Assembly (NCBI RefSeq): GCF_003597395.2
Contig: NC_133770.1
Location: forward strand, 5,586,234-5,650,233
Direction of reading: 5' to 3'
DNA: 64,000 bases
Source of the DNA: Chelonoidis abingdonii
Lineage: Eukaryota; Chordata; Testudines; Testudinidae
Positions 57,207 through 64,000 of the stretch are shown here, piece by piece. Both the position numbers and the translations under genes were made by a program. The notes below the pieces were generated by a model. It saw only the letters and a program-made list of their open reading frames with translations. It was not told where the DNA came from and made no database searches. Position 1 is the stretch's first letter; every line of letters begins with the position of its first letter.

Positions 57207-58150
57207 GACATTTGCATAAGCAAATGAGAGGAATGTGGTTTAGATGAAATACTAAAAGGTGCGTGCAACACTGGTTGAAAAAACATACTAAAAAAGTAGC
57301 TATGAATGTTCACGGTCAAACTGGGAGGGTGTATTTAATGGTGCCCCCCAGTGGTCTGTCTGGGTCTATTACTATTCAATATTTTCATTAATGAGGTGGA
57401 TAATGGAGTGGAGAGCACGTTTATAAAATCTGCAGAGGACACTCAGCTGAGAGGGGTTGCAAGCACTTTGCAGGACAGGATTAAAATTCAAAATCACCTT
57501 GATAAATTGGAGAACTTTTCTGAGATCAACAAAATAATACTCAGTAAAGACAAGTGCAACGTTCTACACCAAGGAAGGAAAAATCAAATGCACAAATACA
57601 TAATGGGGAATGACTGGCTAGCTGGTAATACTGCAGAAATGGATCTGGGGTTACAGGAGATCACAAACTGAATGTGAGCCAATGACGGGATGTTATTTTG
57701 AAAAAGCTGAATATCATTCTGGGGTGTCTTAAGAGATATGTCACATGTAAGACCCAGGAGGTAATTGTTCCATTCTACGGGGCACCGGTGAGACCCCAGC
57801 GGGAGTGCTGTGTCTGGTTGTGGGTGCCACACTTTAAAAGATCCATGAACAAATTGGAGAAAGACCAGAGGAGAGCAACCAAAATGATAAAAGGTTTAGA
57901 AAACCTGATCTCTGAGGAAAAGGGGAAAAAACTGGGCATGTTTAGTCTTGAGAAAAGAAGACTGAGGGGGACCCGATAACAGTCTTCAGATGTGTTAGGA
58001 CCGTTGTAAAGAGGATGGTGGTCAATTGTTCTCTCCAGGAACCGAAGGTAGTGACACAAAGCAATTGCTTCATCCACAACTAGGGAGAGTTAGGTTAGAT
58101 ATTAGGAAATACTTTCTAACTTAAGGATAGTTTAAGCTCTGGATAATAAT
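57207..58150 (+). mobile_element. CR1 LINE, sense, 3' part
   Basis: 'ttgcataagcaaatgagaggaatg' to 'gtttaagctctgg'. LLFNIFINEVDNG and SAEDTQL mark the decayed RT core. The last 150 bases are indel-rich. Confidence 0.8.
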
Positions 58151-59295
58151 TCAGCATAACTGTTTGACTTTGATAACCTTTCCACCCCGCCTCGCTCCTT
58201 GCACCTGCAAATTTATGCACACTAAAACATTCAGGGAGCACCCCAGTCTTATGGAGTCATGCAAGGCCAAAGTCTTTCTAACACATCTGCAAAGGTTGGG
58301 GACCTTGGAGAGAAGGCCCTGTCGTGTGTTTGCTGGAATCAGAATCCGTTGTCAGTTTAAACTCAGCTCCTATTATACACCAAAGCCTTTCTCTGCTTGT
58401 CTCTGGAATCCCAGTTTGAATCATCTATTCAAAACCTCTCCAGAGCAGATACTCTCTAGAATGGTTCAGTTTTAGTGACTCATCTTAATTCACCCCCCGA
58501 ATCTTTGGTATTCTGGAGGAGTCTGGTACCCCACACCAGGGAATAGGACACAATCCACCGAAGCAATTTCCCGGTTTGAAACACATTGATCCAAGATCCT
58601 GCAGGGGTCGCAGTAGCTGTCACACAGTTCTTCTCCCCTCAGCTCTGGGTCTGCTGCTGAGCAGTGATAGTAGTGGCTGCTGTGGCCACAGTGACCCACA
58701 ACAGGAACATGCGCCTCTCCCCATGCAGTGCTGGGAAGGGTCCCGTCATGTCGCCCACTAGGACACCCCTGAATGTCACTCTGACCTTGGGAATTTTGTT
58801 TGTTTTGCACGTGAGGTTTCCCAAAAAGCTGTTGCTTCCTTTGCAGGAATATCTGTTAACAAATGTGCCAGGACTAGCAGAGATGGAACTCAAATCAGCT
58901 GGAATCATGAGCTTAGGTTGCACACTGCACATTCACAAGAGTGTACGGCTTTCAGTGTCCAGAGGGCCACAGCCCTTGCAGCTGTGTTCAGGGAACCACT
59001 GCCAGGGAGAAATATCTCCACTGCACCACTCTGCTAGTGATCCTGCTGACAAATGTACCCGCATTTCTAGGCCCCAGGTTATAATCACTGGAAACCTCAC
59101 TGAATGGTACAGGCATAACTTCCATTAAAAATTTTTCAACAGATTTTTCAAGGGGGCACTGTGTTAGGCCAGGAATTTAATTCCATAGGTAGGGTATGAT
59201 TTTTTCCAATGTTGTGTGACCGGCATGTCTGCCTTGGGAGAGAGAGAGAGAATGTGGTAGGTGAGTGGTTGAGGACAGAAGGCAACTTTTTGCGC
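58151..59295. other. Block X, fifth copy (indel-rich)
   Basis: Homologous to 1146-2280; no gene. Shares a set of single-base losses with 36656-37777. Confidence 0.6.
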
Positions 59296-59927
59296 TGTGA
59301 CAAACTTCTCCTCTACCTTGGTGGTCCTGCAACTTCTTGCAGATTTGCTCACCTCAGTGATGCTTCAAACAGTCTGGGTCCCACTCCTCCTGTGTCTGAT
59401 CAGGAGTTGGGAGGTTTGTGGGGACTCCGGGCCCGCCTTCTACTCTGCTGTTCCAGCCAGGCCCTGTGGATCAGCTGTCTATAGTTGCCTCCTGTAAAGC
59501 TGCATGACAGCTACAACTCCTGGCTACTTCCCAGGGGCCCTCCTCAAAACCTCTTTATCCTCACACAGATCTGATGTCTGAAATCATGCTGGTCTCCTAA
59601 TATCCTCCCAGCAGTACACTCTCTCACACTCAGCTCCTTGCCTTTGCTCCCAGCTCCTCACTCGCATCCCTTTCTCTCTGGCTCCTCCATTGCCTGACTG
59701 AGTGAGCTCACTTTTTAAAGCAGGCCGCCTGATTAGCCTGCTTGATTGGCTGAGGTTTCTAATTAATTTAGCTATCTCACTGCTCTCAAGAAAGGTCTTA
59801 ATTGGCTTCAGGTGCCTTGATTAACTGGAGCACTGCATTTGGTTACCATGGTCTTACAGGGATTTGTTTAGCCTGGGGCTAACATACTGTTTTCAGTATT
59901 TACTGTAGCATCTGCCTTGCCATCACA
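59296..59927. mobile_element. 640-bp TGTGAC...TCACA element, third copy
   Basis: Same site and ends as 37778 and 42098. Confidence 0.55.
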
Positions 59928-62750
59928 AGCACCATTATAGACTGCTAGACACACTTCTGGGCAACACTCACTTGTCATTATGAACTGACGAACTCTTCAT
60001 TGAGTTTGACATGTGAGAAGGCACTGGTAAAGCACAACAGGACCCAATGGATTTGGAATTTTTATGGAAAATATCATACTGACGGATAGATGTTTGGTCC
60101 AATTGACAGGAGCTGCACAGAAGAAGGTACTTGTGCTAACAATGATGCCATTGTCAGAAGAGGCAGAGATGAGGAGCTTCCAAGGTTTTGCTGAGCAGGA
60201 ATTTGGAACCACATAAAAATATGTACCTGAAGCGTTGCTGCGACTTCATAGCTTTCATAGTCCTAGTTGTTAAGGCCACCAGGGATCCATTGTGGGCGTC
60301 TAGTCCACCTGCTGCAGAAAATAGGACAGGCCAAAGAACCGCAGCAGTCATTTCTGCCTCAACTCTGTAGCTGCCATTTGAGCAAGAGCATCTCTTTAGA
60401 AAGAGATCCAGTCTGACTGAAAGTCTGCAAGTGATGGAAATCCAGAACATCCCGAGGTAAATTGTTCCGTGGTCAATACCTTCACTATTAAAAAATGCAC
60501 CGTATCTCTACTCTGAACCAGTACAAGTGCCAACTTTTAAGCTCAAATCTGCAGTTATGTCTAAAGGACAGACCTGCGCCCACATGGACCGCAAGAAGAC
60601 ACATGGGGTGCCACATGGGTGCCAGGATCTGTCTGCACAATACTGTGGAATTGGGTTTTACTTAGCACAGCAAAGAAATGGACTAGAAACCGTATTCCAG
60701 TGAGCAAAGCACTGCAGGTGTTACCCAACTAACTTCTATTTCCTGCATTCGCAAAGAAACACATTGCATTTGGGAAGCAAACTGCACTGCCATAACATTC
60801 CCAGTGCTGTGTAAGGTGAGAGCAGTTTGAAAAATCTGGTTTCCTGATTGGTCCTCTGGTCAGGTGTTTGGTTCCCTTTGTTAATCCTTTACAGGTAAAA
60901 GAAACATTAACCCTTAGCTATCTGTTTATGACAACTCTCCCAACACTTCAGAGACCCAGTTCTAGAGAAATATTATAATCTCCATTGCAGAGAGTTCCAC
61001 GCACAGTTATGCCATTTATCTTTGTCTCCTCTAACGAAAGCATAACCCGAGAAAGGAAAGGCGCTTTAGTTCTGTGTAGGGTAAATCACAGACTGTCCAA
61101 CACAACAGGACACCCCACACACGTGTAAGTCATGATGGGTGTGTAGTGTTCTGAGATATTTGTATTGTGTGTGTGATGCGCACAGGGTGTTTGAAAACCC
61201 CAAAGAGCCATTTCTAGGGGAAAATGTATGGCAAAATTATTTATTATCAGTGATTTGCATCACAGCAGCCCCTGTTCAGAGCCAGTATTAGAGTCCCATT
61301 GCGCCAAGCACCATAACCAGGAATGAAGCCTGGAGTTGGCTGGTAGCCACCATTGATGAGGACAGTCTTTAAGGCCAGCCTGTACTGAGATGGCCCCAGG
61401 GTCCTCTTTAAACCACCTATCTTAAAAGCACTTCATTGCAAACTAGGGGTTTCTCATTAGCTGAAGGCTTCAGGAGGGCACACAAAGTTCTATGAAAACA
61501 AGTGGGATTCTTGAAATCCGAGGCTTCGATCTCTGTACTCTGGATCATCCGAACTTTGAAAAGAGAAATCAAGGCCTGTAGGTGCAGCTCCCTCGCTCTT
61601 CCAGGAAAGACAGCTGGGGAGTTGTGGAAGAGCCTGCAGCATGGCACGGTTGTGGGGACCGTATGAGTAGTGAGGACTCTATTGGCATCAATACTGGCTG
61701 TCCCTGGAGGGAGGGGCTGGATTCCAGGATCTGGAGAGTGGGGGACACAGGGAAGATGTGCTGGCTGGCTATGAAGAAGGCAGCTTTCCTCCAGATCTGG
61801 GAGACTTGGCGTACAGGGAAGATATGTCAGTGAGATCTGGAGAAAGAGCTGCTTGAGGGACTTGTACTGCTGCCATGAGGGATAAATGCTGATCAGTTTC
61901 CCAAGGCCAGATTGTGTTTCAGACAGAGGAGCCTGTGCTCTGTGCTTGGAGGATTTCATTGTAGTGCAGACACACTGGTAACCAGGGCTGGCTTCAGGCA
62001 CCAGCTCAGCAAGCACATGCTTGGGGCTGCCAAGGGGAAGGGGCGGCACGTCGAGCTCTTCAGCGGCAGGTCTCTCAGTCCCTCTCGGAGGGAAGGACCT
62101 GCTGCCGAATTGCCACCGAAGAAGAAAGCGGCACATTGGAGCTGCCGCTGATGGCGATCATGGCTTTCCCCCTCCCCCGCACTGTTTGGGGCGGCAAAAA
62201 CCCTGGAGCCGGCCCTGCTGGTAACACAGGGCAAACCAAGAAGAACCCCCTAATTTCAATTAAGCAGGAGTGTTGGGATAAGCAGGGTTCAGTGATCAGG
62301 TTTGTACTAGAGAGCTGAATGGAGAAAGCACATAGACATCTGACAGATAAGAGAACATCTTGTTACAGATGCACTTTCAAGAGGGAGACTGCAAATGTTT
62401 GCAGGCCCCTTGGCTGAGCAGTGCTAGACCTTAGGACTGCAACAGAGCTGCAAGGGGACTCTCAGAGCAACCACTATTCAATAGAGTGCCAGAAGATAAA
62501 GAGCAGGAGTTGAATTCTTCACTGCCATGTGCCTCAGGCTTCTTATTTCGTATGACACTAGCACCTACACATACCAACCAAGATCAGTTATGCTAAGAGC
62601 TGTACACGCACATAGGACAGGAGAATCATTGCCCTGACGAGTGTTCACTCTAAACAGGCCAGACGGACCAAGAGTGGGATCCCTAGTCACAGATGGGGAA
62701 CTGAGCCTCAGACAGATAAAGTGACTTGCTGGAAGTCACACAGGAGTTTG
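59928..62750. other. Block Y, unit 5
   Basis: Antisense CR1-type fragment at 60255-60500, MIR-like relic at 62590-62750. Between about 60827 and 60935 the usual sequence is replaced by 'tttgaaaaatctggtttcctg...gctatctgtttatgaca', possibly the end of another LTR. No gene: the 239-codon minus-strand frame at 61417-62136 runs through a hAT-type element and is not conserved. Confidence 0.55.
61983..62217. mobile_element. hAT-type element with perfect target duplication
   Basis: Ends CAGGGCTGGCTTCAGGC and CTGGAGCCGGCCCTG are inverted repeats, flanked by CTGGTAAC on both sides (61975-61982, 62218-62225). Best preserved member of the family here. Confidence 0.85.
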
Positions 62751-64000
62751 CAAACTAAGGCAAATCAGTCATCTAAAATCCAAACTGTGACCAGGTACAA
62801 GTCGCATCAAGCCTATACCCCAGAGGGGCACCATGCCAAGAGGCTCTCCATAGGTTGAGAGGAAAATTCAGCGCTGGACAAAATAATGAGTTGGTGATCA
62901 CGGTTTACAAATCGTTAAATAAGTAAATTAAATTTTATCAAGGTACAAGGATCAGATGATGCTAACGGGAGTTTATAAGACACTTCCAAGAATTTCAGCA
63001 TTCAGCAACTGATGATAAAGAAGTAATGTGGTCCGAGCGCCACGGCCAGCCAACCCCCCCGTCGGCACAGCACCAGCTTTAATTCAATACCGCACAGGGA
63101 GGGATGGAATTGGCCGGTTACAAAACCCCCGCCGTCCTGCCTGGAACAAACCGTAGCTAAACGATAAGCCAGAAATAATGCAAGAAATGAGCTGAAGAAA
63201 GAAATCCCTGAGACTTCCGTTCGCATTCGCCCGCAGCAGAATCCGATGAACGGGGGCTCACAGCCAGCAATACACCACACTGTTCACGGTTTGTTGTAGA
63301 AGGGAAAAAGTTATTGCGAGGGCCACATCTCGGAACACAGAGAACGTGGCTCTAACACATAGAAGCGGTCGACTCTTTGATTGCTGTGCTTGACAGAACT
63401 GCCAGGACTCAAGTGGGAATGAAGAGGAATGTGGCGAATGGATTAAATGTGCTTTTGGTAACATATCTAAGACAGCGTCTCATGAAAGTCTGACTCGCAA
63501 TTAATTCTAGTTTTCTTTGGGCAAGGGACACAGCAGAGCAGTAAAATTGGGCCATCTGTGAATACAGGATGCAGGAAAAAGGGCAGCAGCCACAAAGGAC
63601 TAACCCCATGAGAGGGGGATACATTTCTAAAGGGGGCTGAGGAGTATGACCTAAGGAGCAATGGAATAACATTAAAAGGGACGGGTTTACGGGACTCATA
63701 GAAGTTTCATGATAGCAAGAGCTCTCAGCTTATAACAGGTCTTTCCTATTTGACATGGGGGAGCCCCCACTGCTAAGGGGATAAAAAGAGCAGGTGGCCT
63801 GTCAGAGCAGTTCAATGTGTGGTTATCCAGTCCTCCATTGTCGATGAACTGTACGTTCCCCTTGGATTTAGTGGTGGCACCATCAAATCCAATGACCTGG
63901 ACCTACTGACTGGCTCTAGGGGAATGCGTGTTGTGTGATTTCTGGACTGAGAGCTGTGGGGTAAAGCTCTGGTTGTCTGGACTTTAGGGGACAGGTCTTC
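62751..64000 (+). promoter_or_regulatory. Far upstream region of a fifth cathelicidin copy
   Basis: Equivalent to 20100-21331 upstream of B. The last bases (GTCTGGACTTTAGGGGACA) correspond to 21307-21325, so the TATA box and exon 1 should lie about 350 and 420 bases past the window. Indel-rich to about 63800. No gene in the window part. Confidence 0.6.

Noticed and set aside
61417..62136. 239-codon minus-strand open frame, the longest in the window
   Set aside because: It runs across a hAT-type element and block Y. The equivalent region in the other units is broken into different frames, it has no recognisable domain, and it is probably chance in GC-richer repeat DNA.

Overview
The window is vertebrate genomic DNA, most likely from a turtle (Testudines, probably a cryptodire). 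It is dominated by CR1 LINE fragments in both orientations, tRNA/CORE-type SINEs with a CR1-like tail, small hAT-type elements with 8-bp target duplications, and Ty3/Gypsy LTRs, a mix I associate with turtle genomes. The only host genes I can support are cathelicidins, which encode innate-immune antimicrobial peptide precursors. Species cannot be fixed from sequence alone.

The window is a tandem array of a duplicated unit of about 14-20 kb. Each unit runs: sense CR1, a conserved gene-less block (X), a second gene-less block (Y), the cathelicidin promoter, a four-exon cathelicidin gene, a Gypsy RNase H remnant with a hAT element and 3' LTR, then the next CR1. Copy A (6562-10465) is complete and intact, at 160 codons. 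Copy B (21749-26690) is broken: exon 2 carries indels, the last codon of exon 3 is a stop, and the promoter and poly(A) motifs are degraded. Copy C shows only exon 4 (30945-31019), because its earlier exons lie in or beyond a 100-N gap. Copy D (49475-52032) has exons 2-4, but its promoter and exon 1 are missing and intron 1 is partly doubled. A fifth copy is announced by promoter-distal sequence at 63.4-64.0 kb; its exon 1 would begin about 420 bases past the window end.

The precursor parts (signal peptide, cathelin-like domain) are conserved between copies, while exon 4 has diversified. A and D encode a 32-residue cationic peptide. B and C encode a 20-residue Trp/Arg-rich peptide. All four keep the PxVVTR junction, the likely elastase-type processing site. 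Between A and D every exon 4 codon difference changes an amino acid.

Transposon presence and absence between units (a nested antisense CR1, hAT elements, a 640-bp TGTGAC...TCACA element, Gypsy LTRs) gives a relative history of the duplications. Assembly quality is uneven. About 28.1-29.6, 36.3-39.0, 42.1-43.7, 46.3-50.8, 52.4-55.5, 58.0-60.0 and 62.7-63.8 kb carry dense single-base indels. One join is marked by a single N (40158). A block of about 1.3 kb appears twice with no difference that I found. Copy number and some broken features therefore need raw-read support before they are taken as biology.
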